Assembly: GCA_034670405.1 (NCBI GenBank)
Contig: JAXDDX010000012.1
Span: forward strand, 787,001-851,000
Reading direction: 5' to 3'
DNA: 64,000 nucleotides
Source of the DNA: Hoplostethus atlanticus
Taxonomy: Eukaryota; Chordata; Actinopteri; Trachichthyiformes; Trachichthyidae
How positions within the stretch are numbered: position 1 is the first letter of the stretch; each line of letters opens with the position of its first letter. Under the pieces are notes generated by a model. The model did not search any database. It was not told the DNA's origin and worked only from the letters and a program-made list of their open reading frames with translations. The translations under genes were made by a program, and so were the position numbers. Shown here piece after piece: positions 26,191 through 36,543 of this stretch.

Positions 26191-27410
26191 AACTGTGAAG
26201 CAGCCTTCCTTTTGACTGTAAGGATGTGAAAGTCCTCACATGGTACCCAGGCTCTAATCTTTGGATATGTGGGTACATTGCGTAACTCTAGGCACCCGTG
26301 CTGCCGTTGTGGATGGATTTGTCAGATGGATACCATGAATAGCTTCCTCACTCTTTAAGCGAGAGAGGGTTTCCATCAGAGAGGGGCTTTCTTCTTTTCT
26401 CTCAATGCAAAGCCCACTTCATTTTCCAGTCGATGTAACACACTTGTCATCGAAAGGCTTAAACCACATCTCAAGCCTTCAATTTGAGCACAAGGTAAAA
26501 TAAATCACTCTTTTGTCACATGCCAGTGACTGACTCCCCGCCAATATGACAAATAACCCAGAAAGTACACCTCATAAATGCGCTGATTGGTGCCCCGACT
26601 CACTTCCACAATACCGCATTCCTCATTCGCCGGGCCCCAGTGAAATGAAATGCCTCTCAGAGTCAAGTTGGGAGCCTGCCAGGGTAAATATTGTTGTCTG
26701 CTGCTAGTGATTACATGCAATTGTTCCTAAGCTGCTAAATTTGCAAAATGGCTCTGCGATAATGGAAACAAACGCACCCTCAGCAAAGTACATCGGAAGT
26801 CAAGGGTTTCTACGATCCTTTGTCTAATGGCAAGCATGTGTGTAGGTTGGACTCGGCTGACTTTTCGAGTCGACCTCGGGATCATCAATCTTCTTGACTT
26901 TCTGATTTTCTGTTTGTGTATATCCTCGCTTTAAGTCACGCATTTGTATCTTTCTCAGCCTCGGTATTATAACGCCACTTCCCATGCTGTCGAACAACCT
27001 CTCTCCTGTCATCGGTGCTGAGTGCTGCCCACAGCGCCGGATCCTCCCCATTGACTTTGACTCCTCAGGAGGAGCAAAGGAGCATTTTAAAGGAGTCCTC
27101 GGTGGGGCGGGTCAGCCGGGACGGAATACAGATCAGGAGGCGCTCTCCTTTTCGCTCGTCTCGGTTTCCCGTGTCCCGTCTTTGTCCTTGGAGGAGAGCG
27201 AAGGAGAATTGATAAAACGAGTCTGGGCTAATCCCCCGGCTGCCTTAAAGTGAAGCTAAGAGACTGAACTCAGTACAGTACATGTTGGATCATTTATAAG
27301 AGACTGAACTCTGGACAGTACATGTTGGATCAGTTTGTGTCCTGTCCTGTGCAATGTCTTGTCTGTAATGAGGTTCTTGTAGCATTAGGTTGGTGCTGTA
27401 TTGTGCTGTG

Positions 27411-27726
27411 TCGTTTTGTGTCGTTTTGTGTCGTGTCGTGTCGTGTCGTGTCGTGTCCTGTCCTGTCCTGTCCTGTCCTGTCCTGTCCTGTCCTGTCCTG
27501 TCCTGTCCTGTCCTGTCCTGTCCTGTCCTGTCCTGTCGTGTCCTGTCGTGTCCTGTCCATTCCTGTCCTGTCCTGTCCTGTCCTGTCCTGTCCTGTCGTG
27601 TCCTGTCGTGTCCTGTCCATTCCTGTCCTGTCCTGTCCTGTCCTGTCCTGTCCTGTCCTGTCCTGTCGTGTCGTGTCGTGTCGTGTCGTGTCCTGTCCTG
27701 TCCTGTCGTGTCGTGTCCTGTCCATT
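27411..27726 (+). repeat. Pentanucleotide TGTCC/TGTCG satellite array
   Basis: About 63 copies of a 5-bp unit, mainly TGTCC with runs of TGTCG at both ends and inside. A TGTCCATTCC variant block recurs with a 60-bp spacing (near 27557 and 27617), showing higher-order duplication. The unit has no stop codon in any frame on either strand, so open frames of 125-144 aa here (Cys-Pro-Val-Leu-Ser and Asp-Arg-Thr-Gly repeats) are artefacts. Confidence 0.97.
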
Positions 27727-27799
27727 TCTGTGTCTTGTCCTGTGTAGTATGTGCCCTGTACCATTAGGTGACTTATTGTCTTGAAATGCCTCGTTTGTT

Positions 27800-27960
27800 T
27801 TTTTAAGATTATTTATTTCTTAATCTATTTGGCATTTTTGTCTTTATTGGACAGTTCAAAGTGGAGAGATTTAGGCCAGACTGGAGAGAGAGAGAGAGAG
27901 AGCGATGATGTCACGGTGACACGGTATGCAGCTTAGCCAACTGAGCCACCAGGACGCCCC
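27800..27960 (-). mobile_element. Decayed tRNA-derived SINE, minus strand
   Basis: On the minus strand it starts GGGGCGTCCTGGTGGCTCAG followed by TTGGCTAAGC, an A-box-like start, then CATACCGTGTCACCG, a GA/CT-rich stretch, and CCAATAAAGACAAAAATGCC. This matches the layout of a common percomorph SINE. The B-box region is decayed. Confidence 0.5.
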
Positions 27961-28309
27961 ACACAAACAAACAAACAAACAAACATTATTTACATGTTTG
28001 GGGAAAAAAAACAATTGCAGCTTTGTAACATTTTGAGACACTGCAGTTTCCAGTTTATGTAACAGTGTGGTGGGAAAGAGTTCAGCTTTAGCTGCATTAT
28101 CGATTAGTTTGATCTCTCTCTTCCTTTTCCCTCTTCCCGACCCTCCTAACCCTGTGTATCAGTGTGTGTGTGTGTGTGTGTGGTTGTGTCTGGGTATGTA
28201 TGTGTGTGTGTTTGTTGGCACGTGAAAGTTTCAAGGGAGCTTTCTATGTGACATGTGTGTATATGTATGTTTCTCTCTGTGTGATATCCATGTTTGTACT
28301 TCAGAACGG

Positions 28310-28600
28310 TGTAATACTATGTGTGTTTGTTCGTCCATCCATCACGCCAACACCGCCGCTCAGAGTTTGATGGAACTTGGCAGAATAAAAGCATTTTGTC
28401 AGTTTCAAAAATTACACTGATTAGTGTAACATTTGTTTGTTTGTCCATGTGTCACTTGCAATATCTCAGACTTCACTGATCAAGTTTTGACAGCATTTGG
28501 GGGAAACTCCAAAATATATTTGTTACTGATCGGGGTTGATTGGGATTGCATCATGTGTGGGGGATGACATGTTTACTGTTGCCTTATTTATATGGCAGGT
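28310..28600 (+). repeat. Possible dispersed repeat with TTTGTTTGTCCATG motifs
   Basis: Two consecutive similar phrases, a TCGTCCATCC...GTTTGATGGAACTTGG part and a TTTGTCCATG...AAGTTTTGACAGCATTTGG part, followed by GTGGGGGATGACATG, resemble a dispersed fish repeat. Family and ends are uncertain. Confidence 0.35.
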
Positions 28601-28639
28601 TTACACTACTTTATATATTTTTATGTAAGCTTGCTTTAA

Positions 28640-28882
<243 letters not shown>

Positions 28883-29371
28883 TGAGCGATGGCCTGTCCT
28901 TAGCGTCGGCTGCATTATTGATACGGTGATGGACTTGGTGTGTGGTTGGTGTGTTGCACTTCAAATATACATGAGGTGTAAGTTGGATCGTGAAGGTGTG
29001 TGCACGTGTGCTTGTATGTGTGTTTGTTTGTCAGCATTCCCACTCGTCTAGGGATTTCTGAAATACCACGGAAGTGAGAGGAGTATTCCAGACAGGTGAA
29101 GTCGGGGAATTTGATTTGTTCTCTGGGGAAGTTGGGGAATAGCGGGGGGGTTTTGCAAATGGTCACTTTGCAGGAATATACCGCAATGTATTTTACAACT
29201 TGTTTCACACATCCAATACCTTATGCATATATGTGTGTGTTAGTGTGTGCATGTGCGGGCGAGCGTGTTAGTGTGTGTGTTGTGTGTATGTATATGGTAG
29301 TGGTAGTGTGTGTGTGTGTGTGTGTTTTTGTATGTGCAGTACTGCATGTGTATGTATGCGATGCCTGCCTG

Positions 29372-29373
<2 letters not shown>

Positions 29374-29427
<54 letters not shown>
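29374..29427. repeat. (GT)n microsatellite
   Basis: GT run of about 54 bp; shorter GT-rich patches lie just upstream (29230-29330). Confidence 0.97.
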
Positions 29428-29428
<1 letters not shown>

Positions 29429-30130
29429 AATAATGGATGATCCAGCAGCAGTATGTCAGACTGGGAGTAAAAAGCTCTCTGGGGCTCAGCACCATGCAGG
29501 CCCTCTACGCTACCCCCACCCTCCCCCACCCCTTCCACCCCCACCCACCCATGGGATTTCAATGCCCACTCAGTTCACCCTCTGCAGCCCGGCTGGAGCG
29601 GCCTCATGATAAAATATGAAGCTGGGGCTCATCATGCTTGTCAGAGGGCTAAGTCTCTTTAGGGACCGACCGGTTAAGCAGAGACTTTGATTTTTTATTC
29701 TTCTTTTACTTCTTTTTTTTCGCTGTTGTTGTTCAAAAGTTGTCTTTTCAGGCAGGAAGTTATACGTCAGGACATTGAGTGGTTCACACTTTACTTTAAA
29801 AAGTCCTTATGGCATTTCCTGCATGATTACAGTGTTCAGGTACAGGAAAGACGTCCAATCACGTCCTCATTCATGTTTGAATGACAGTGGTTTTGTTCGG
29901 CTAAACACAGGTTGTTCCCAACACATCTATATTCTATTCACAACCTTTTTCTCATGAAGGTTTTCTTCTCTTTCATGACTGGCTGGTTGAGGTCACATGT
30001 AACATGCTATTGCACAAATGCAACATAATAACAGACTTGAAGGGTTCATTCTTTTAAGGCAGGAGTTTGGCTGGAGACACTTGGTTGATTTGGTTCTTTA
30101 TTTAGCCTTTTTCTTTCTTTCTCCCTGGAG

Positions 30131-30132
<2 letters not shown>

Positions 30133-30162
<30 letters not shown>

Positions 30163-30187
30163 GCTCTTTCTCTCTCTCTCTCTTGCG

Positions 30188-30228
<41 letters not shown>
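30133..30228. repeat. (CT)n microsatellite, imperfect
   Basis: CT-rich run of about 96 bp with several short interruptions. Confidence 0.95.
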
Positions 30229-30232
<4 letters not shown>

Positions 30233-30358
30233 TTATTATGAATAAGTAGATTTGCTTGGCATGCCTGTTGTTCATGTGATGTCAGAGGTTTGTCATAGTG
30301 GATTGAGTCCACAGCATATGCTGTTACAGCACTCAAACCTTCTCACGTGTTCCCTATC

Positions 30359-30428
30359 CACACACACGCCCGCACACACGTGCACACACACACACACGCA
30401 CGCACGCACAAACACACACACACACACG
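30359..30428. repeat. (CA)n microsatellite, imperfect
   Basis: CACA-rich with CACG interruptions. Confidence 0.9.
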
Positions 30429-30521
30429 TGCATGACGCGTCCACACAAAGCAGCAGTACACTGTATAACAGTGCCTAGGGTTATTGTGAATTATTCATAT
30501 CTCCAGTCCTACACTTACACT

Positions 30522-30587
30522 CACACACACACACACACACGCACACGCACACGCACACACACACACACACACGCACACGCACACATT
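30522..30587. repeat. (AC)n microsatellite, imperfect
   Basis: AC run with regularly spaced GCAC interruptions. Confidence 0.93.
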
Positions 30588-30683
30588 CTCTTTCAATTAA
30601 ATGGTCACATGCTCAAACACAGTGAAGTGCGTATTCAGTGTATTGGAACGGTTACTTTTTAATTAAGCTCTTGCACCAGTAGC

Positions 30684-31702
30684 GCCGGGGCCCTGAAGAC
30701 GTATCCGGGGCCCTGTCCTGACTGAAGACGTATCCGGGGCCCTGTCCTTACTGAAGACGTACCCGGGGCCCTGTCCTGAGTGAAGACGTATCCGGGGCCC
30801 TGTCCTTACTGAAGACGTACCCGGGGCCCTGTCCTGAGTGAAGACGTATCCGGGGCCCTGTCCTTACTGAAGACGTACCCGGGGCCCTGTCCTTACTGAA
30901 GACGTATCCGGGGCCCTGTCCTGACTGAAGACGTATCCGGGGTCCTGTACGTACTGAAGACGTATCCGGGGCCCTGTCCTTACTGAAGACGTACCCGGGG
31001 CCCTGTCCTGACTGAAGACGTACCCGGGGCCCTGTGCTGACTGAAGACGTATCCGGGGCCCTGTCCTTACTGAAGACGTACCCGGGGCCCTGTCCTTACT
31101 GAAGACGTACCCGGGACCCTGTCCTTACTGAAGACGTACCCGGGGCCCTGTCCTGACTGAAGACGTATCCGGGGCCCTGTCCTTACTGAAGACGTACCCG
31201 GGGCCCTGTCCTTACTGAAGACGTGCCCGGGGCCCTGTCCTGACTGCAGACATATCCGAGGCCCTCTATGTACTGAAGACGTATCCGGGGCCCTGTCCTT
31301 ACTGAAGACGTATCCGGGGCCCTGTCCTGACTGAAGACGTATCCGGGGCCCTGTCCTTACTGAAGACGTATCCGGGGCCCTGTCCTGACTGAAGACGTAT
31401 CCGAGGCCCTGTCCTTACTGAAGACGTATCCGGGGCCCTGTCCTGAGTGAAGACGTATCCGGGGCCCTGTCCTTACTGAAGACGTACCCGGGGCCCTGTC
31501 CTTACTGAAGACGTACCCGGGGCCCTGTCCTTACTGAAGACGTACCCGGGGCCCTGTCCTTACTGAAGACGTATCCGGGGCCCTGAAGACGTATCCGGGG
31601 CCCTGAAGACGTATCCGGGGCCCTGTCCTTACTGAAGACGTATCCGGGGCCCTGTCCTGACTGCAGACGTATCCGAGGCCCTGTCCTGACTGAAGACGTG
31701 TT
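30684..31702 (+). repeat. 29-bp GC-rich minisatellite, about 35 copies
   Basis: Units read ACTGAAGACGTA, then TCC or CCC, then GGGGCCCTGTCCTT, 29 bp long. Variants alternate at the T/C position and at the unit junction (TTAC, TGAC, TGAG). A few shortened units (GAAGACGTATCCGGGGCCCT) occur near both ends of the array. Each unit has about two CpGs and a GGGCCC palindrome. As 29 is not a multiple of three, frame rotates and the array is not coding. Confidence 0.97.
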
Positions 31703-32461
31703 GTGTAGAGCTGTGAAAGTCTCGGCTCTAACCTGGTATTATACATCCTTCCTTCCTCACGGGATGCCTGGCGAGGACACAGCTATACACCTACTGTACG
31801 TACGCGACGCGTGGAATGGCAAGGTCGGTTGGCTTGTGAAGTCATTGTAATTCTTCCTCCTTTCTCTTTTTTCCCGGTACAATGGTAGAACAGTACACGG
31901 CTTTGTGCACACACATGGAATGACAAGGCTGAATCCAGGTTCACTTGGCTCCAGTGATGTTAAAAACCCGATGTGAACTATGACGTCAGATCAGTCATAA
32001 GGCAGACAACCACTCATATAAAGAAAATCAGGTACATCAATTTATGTTTTTTCCAGGTGAATTTACTCTCCACTGCATCCCTGCTTGTTTCCTTCCTTCC
32101 TTCTTTCCTCCTTCCTTCCTGTGATGTGATGTGTTGCTAGTGAATGATGAGAGAAGATCACCTCTCCCCTCCTCTTCTTCCTTTCTTGTCTCTTTTCTCG
32201 TCTCGTTTTTTTTTACCTAGTAGAATTTTTCAAATTCACATCCCCTCTCTTCTTTCTCTCCTATTTTCCCTTCCTGTTCACTTCTTCTCTTTCTTTGGGT
32301 CCAATACATTCCTGGTGAAGGATGCGGCCCACACGTTCGCGTGTTAAAGTGTCGGCCCACAAGATAAATGGTTGTTTCGGAGGCAAGAATCCCATCTCAC
32401 ACACCACACATTAATAAAGCGACCTACTTTTTTTTCTCCCACAAATTCCCGAGACAATAAC

Positions 32462-32462
<1 letters not shown>

Positions 32463-32493
<31 letters not shown>
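32463..32493. repeat. (GT)n microsatellite
   Basis: GT run of about 31 bp. Confidence 0.97.
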
Positions 32494-32494
<1 letters not shown>

Positions 32495-32780
32495 ATGCAT
32501 GGGTGCAGGTGTGTTCTATGTGTTGGATGTTCATGTTTCGCTGTTTGGAGATACCTGCCTGCTTCACCTCTCTGTTGCAGGGACTGAGAAGTGTGCTGTT
32601 GTTATGAACTGACAGCTCTTCCACCACATCAGCTTCACAGGTGTCAGATGAACATAAAAACAGACCATAATATTACAACCTGTGGATTTAGACCTCCATT
32701 AAAATGATAATGTAGAGACACCCTTGCTTTTATTTCTTGCTGCTTCATACTATTCCAGATTGCTGCTACTAGTTTTTGTT

Positions 32781-33045
32781 ACTTGGGTGTTGGAGGCTAG
32801 AGGTTAGAGAAAGGTGTTTGCTGGTTCAAATCCCCAGAAAAAGTGAATGAGAAACGTTCTCGCTTCCCTCAACAGCTACCATCAAGTTACCTTTGAGCAA
32901 GGCACTTAACCCCCAGTTGCTCCTGCCCTATGTGGCCAGCAGTACAAGACCGTTTGTACTGGTCAGCTCCCAGGTGGGAATGTGTTTCAGGGCGGTGATG
33001 GAAAGCAGCTTGTGTGCTCTGCGTAAATAAAGGTTGTAAATTATT
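32781..33045 (+). mobile_element. tRNA-derived SINE, copy B
   Basis: The head GGAGGCTAGAGGTTAGAG carries a B box (TGGTTCAAATCCCCAG), then GTGAATGAGAAACG, GAGCAAGGCACTTAACCCCC and AGTTGCTCCTGCC, ending CGTAAATAAAGGTTGTAAAT. It is better preserved than copy A at 25912 and shares its order of motifs. This is a widespread type of percomorph tRNA-derived SINE. Confidence 0.7.
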
Positions 33046-34340
33046 ACTCCACAGGTCCACATTAAGTTTGTTTTACCATTGACTCTTGACCCGTGACATC
33101 ATTTCCCTTCGCTGTGCCTGCCTCCTCCTTTAGCTCAAATCTAAAGCCAACAGGAAGGCGGACGTCTAAATGATTTACAATACAACAGATAAGACGAATT
33201 TCAGCGTGACACATTCGCTCTGCAAAATCGAGATAAATTGCCTGCGATACAAAAGCTTTTTTTCCTCTCAGGAATGTGGAAGACAACAGTGTCAGAAAGA
33301 CAATTTAGTGTACGATCACGACAGCTCATAAAACCAGCAGAGCCTCGTTATCTGAGAGCTGAAGTGATGCGTGAGGAATGCGGCGGTTTCCAGTTTCCAC
33401 CTGGTTTTTATCCTAAAGATGATGAAGTGCAGTAGCAGGGGGCGTCCGTTCCCTGCAGCTGAGGTGCAACAGTTTGACTCGACTCCCGTCCCGTTCCTTT
33501 CTTCCCGTTGCACGCCGTTACTTTTTTTTTGTCAAGAGAGACGAATGCTTGTTATTTGTCTCCACCGCTCTGGCGCCTTGTTACCGCGACCGGAGTGAAG
33601 GGGGTTTTGCGATAGAGAGCCTGTAAGTGGGATGTATGTTAGGTTGTTAGGTTGTTAAGACGTTTCAGTCAGTTCCAATTAGTGACGAGGAATATCGGGC
33701 CCGTTGTCTCAAACGCTCGAATCAAACTGAGAAAATAAAACGTGTTCAGTTTTGAGGAGTTGTTCCCGTCAGCTTTTTCCTCCAGCCCACGTCTCCAACA
33801 TCTAAAACCTGCGATTGATACAGGGAAAGTTTTAGGTTCCATGTGACTGCTCGGTGCCGCCGCCCCACTCCTGCATGAATATTTCCCTTTCATGAGGATG
33901 CCCCCCCCCACCCCCACCGCTGGTTTATCTAATCCTTGTTGAGATGCCATCAACTTCGTCCTTCAGAAGAAGAAAAAAAACAACAAAACAGGTTTTCAAA
34001 GGTTTCGCGAGCTCGCCTTGCATCGCGTCGTCTAAACAAGACAAAGCCTCGTTGCTCAGGAGAACAGAGGCAGCGCCGAGAGGAACTCCTCACCTACAAA
34101 GTGCTGAAACAAAGCGACTCGGCTTTTAAGATGCAATGCAACTGTGAGATCGGGAATGTCTCTCTCCTCCCGACTGCCTCTCTGCTTCATTCTGCTCTGT
34201 TTTTCTTCCCTATGAACCCACACTGTGGCGTCGCTGTGCTTATTTAGCTGATACCTTTAAATGCACGATAAAATTCCGACATTTCAGTCTCACAAAAATG
34301 TCTTTCTGTGGCGAGGGGTGCATTTATTAGTCATATTTCA

Positions 34341-34496
34341 TGTAATTACAATGTACTATTTCAGACCACAGTGCCGAACATGGTTATGGTTATGTAATTA
34401 TACTACATGCACGGAAGGTTATAGTTTTGTGCGTGTAATTACAGTGTACTATATGTGCAGAGGGTTACGGTTATGGTTTCATACGTGTAATTACAC
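34341..34496 (+). repeat. Degenerate tandem repeat carrying TGTAATTA
   Basis: TGTAATTA occurs at 34341, 34393, 34434 and 34486 (spacings 52, 41 and 52), with shared words TACTA and GGTTATGGTT between them. The motif contains a TAATTA homeodomain-type core. Confidence 0.55.
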
Positions 34497-34912
34497 TAGA
34501 AAGGTGCCTTCACTACAGAAGAGATGGAGAGAGATATTTATTTGTTGTGTGAATCGGAGTGTAGCTTCAAATCTCCTCCAGAGGCTCCAGGCCAGACATG
34601 TTCCTTCAGCTGCAGTAGCACTCTCCTCCTCACTTTGCCAGTACAACCATTTCTAAGTAACGATCACACAGTTTTTTCTAACTTGGGGAAGTGTGGGAGA
34701 GAGTGCGCTGTACTTTGAGTTGGCACCGGAGTGTGGAGGAGGCCGGGGTCTGATCAGTGTGACGATTGGGAAGCGTTAGGCAGCATCAGAGCCAGGGATT
34801 ATCTATCACCGGCTAGCCTGCGGAGCACAGGCTGCCATTACCGTACCTGATATCATACCCACCCAGAATACACACCACCGGAATTAAGATTTACAAAGTA
34901 GGGGAGCGAAGG

Positions 34913-34916
<4 letters not shown>

Positions 34917-34949
<33 letters not shown>
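34917..34949. repeat. (GT)n microsatellite
   Basis: GT run of about 33 bp. Confidence 0.97.
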
Positions 34950-34950
<1 letters not shown>

Positions 34951-35175
34951 ATAGTCAGATATCTGCCAGTTAGTGTCGCCCAACTATGATGATATGATCA
35001 GTTTGTTTGATTACATATTATTTTTTATTATGATTATTATCCTGGACTTCAGTGGAGAGGTTCGGTGTCCTGTGGTCTACATGCTGCTTCAGAAGCTTTT
35101 CCACCCGGACAAGAAAAAAATTATTTCTTTGAATGCCGTCAGGAGACGAGGGTACTGCTCACCCAGGTAGGCAGG

Positions 35176-35179
<4 letters not shown>

Positions 35180-35209
<30 letters not shown>
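35180..35209. repeat. (GA)n microsatellite
   Basis: GA run of about 30 bp. Confidence 0.97.
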
Positions 35210-35212
<3 letters not shown>

Positions 35213-35736
35213 TGGATCACTTTCATTTCAATTGATTCAGGAGCTTTTTGCCCTCAAATATTGAAAACCTTTTACCCTAAGGAAGTTTGTCATATCCGTC
35301 CTAATATGAAATAATCTAGAAAGCATGCTCAGTTAGCAAATGAGGGAACTTTTTGTCTACGTTTTGAATCAATTGCATTAAAATGAATTGACACTTGTCA
35401 TATGGTGTAGAAAGAATACAGAAATCCATACTCAGCTCCCAGCAGATTTTATGGGTCAGAGAAAGGTAGAGCAAGAGAGTGTGTGTGTTTGTGTAATTAT
35501 TGGTGGAAGGAAAGCATGATGGTCAGAGGAGAGGGAAGATGTTTTTTAGTCTTGAGTCAGTTGAGCAGCGCAGGAGAAATCACTTCCTCCATTTCGCCAC
35601 TAGGGGCGATCTCACCACCCAGACCCGACTGCAGCGCCACTGTTGCCATGGCTTGGATCTCAAGCTGATGTAACTGACAGAATGGAGGACAGGAGTCAAT
35701 TCTCATTAAGGCATGGGTCTACAGAGGAAGGACAGC

Positions 35737-35738
<2 letters not shown>

Positions 35739-35785
<47 letters not shown>
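35739..35785. repeat. (GA)n microsatellite
   Basis: Uninterrupted GA run of about 47 bp. Confidence 0.97.
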
Positions 35786-35787
<2 letters not shown>

Positions 35788-36118
35788 AGACTGTGTCCTT
35801 CTTCGTCTTTGTGAGATGTCACAGGTAGACGCATCATTTCCCAGGCAGCTCTGACACCGTATGTCAACCGGCAGAGATGGAAAAAAGACTCCTAGACACA
35901 CAGACACACACAGACACACACTGACACACACAGACGCCCTCGGTCTCACGAGTGTTTGGATACACACTGGCTGGTAAACAATTTCACACATTAACATATA
36001 AAGTGGAAAAGGTCCTCGTGGACACGAACAAACAAACTTTCAAGCTAACACTGCAGCGCCTACCTCACTGTCATTAATGTAACTAAGGATCAGGAGTGGT
36101 CTGTTAAACATCAAGATC

Positions 36119-36121
<3 letters not shown>

Positions 36122-36150
<29 letters not shown>
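36122..36150. repeat. (AC)n microsatellite
   Basis: AC run of about 29 bp, just upstream of the inverted repeat. Confidence 0.97.
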
Positions 36151-36154
<4 letters not shown>

Positions 36155-36182
36155 GTGCATTGTAGGCTGATTCTTCCTTAAA

Positions 36183-36333
36183 TGGCTTGGCGGCCATACG
36201 TGAAAGGGCAATGTGGTGTGTGTGTGTGGCATCACTCCTGCTGAGATTCACCTGCATTCCTGTCACAATGGGGCACTGTAGGGCAGACACACACACACAC
36301 CACATTGCCCTTTCACGTATGGCCGCCAAGCCA
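36183..36333. repeat. Perfect 46-bp inverted repeat with 59-bp loop
   Basis: The left arm 36183-36228 (TGGCTTGGCGGCCATACGTG onward, ending in a GT run) is the exact reverse complement of the right arm 36288-36333 (starting in an AC run, ending ATGGCCGCCAAGCCA). The loop is 36229-36287. A 9-bp direct repeat TTCTTCCTT lies just outside both arms (36171-36179 and 36336-36344). As part of the pard3 intron the RNA would form a long perfect hairpin. Confidence 0.95.
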
Positions 36334-36489
36334 GCTTCTTCCTTGGCCCTCTCCCTGTCACTTGCTCTCCCATTCAGCAGACTAGAGTCACTCCACACAA
36401 ACTCAATTAAAGCACCCAAACACGAGGCAGAGGGAGAGCGGGGAGTCATCCGACGGACAAAGACGTCTTAATTGATCTTGTTCTCTCCC

Positions 36490-36492
<3 letters not shown>

Positions 36493-36536
<44 letters not shown>

Positions 36537-36543
36537 CTCTCTC
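36493..36543. repeat. (CT)n microsatellite
   Basis: CT run of about 51 bp with one CG interruption near its 3' end. Confidence 0.97.

Noticed and set aside
27322..27784. Four overlapping open frames of 125-144 aa on both strands
   Set aside because: They result from a stop-free TGTCC/TGTCG pentamer array.
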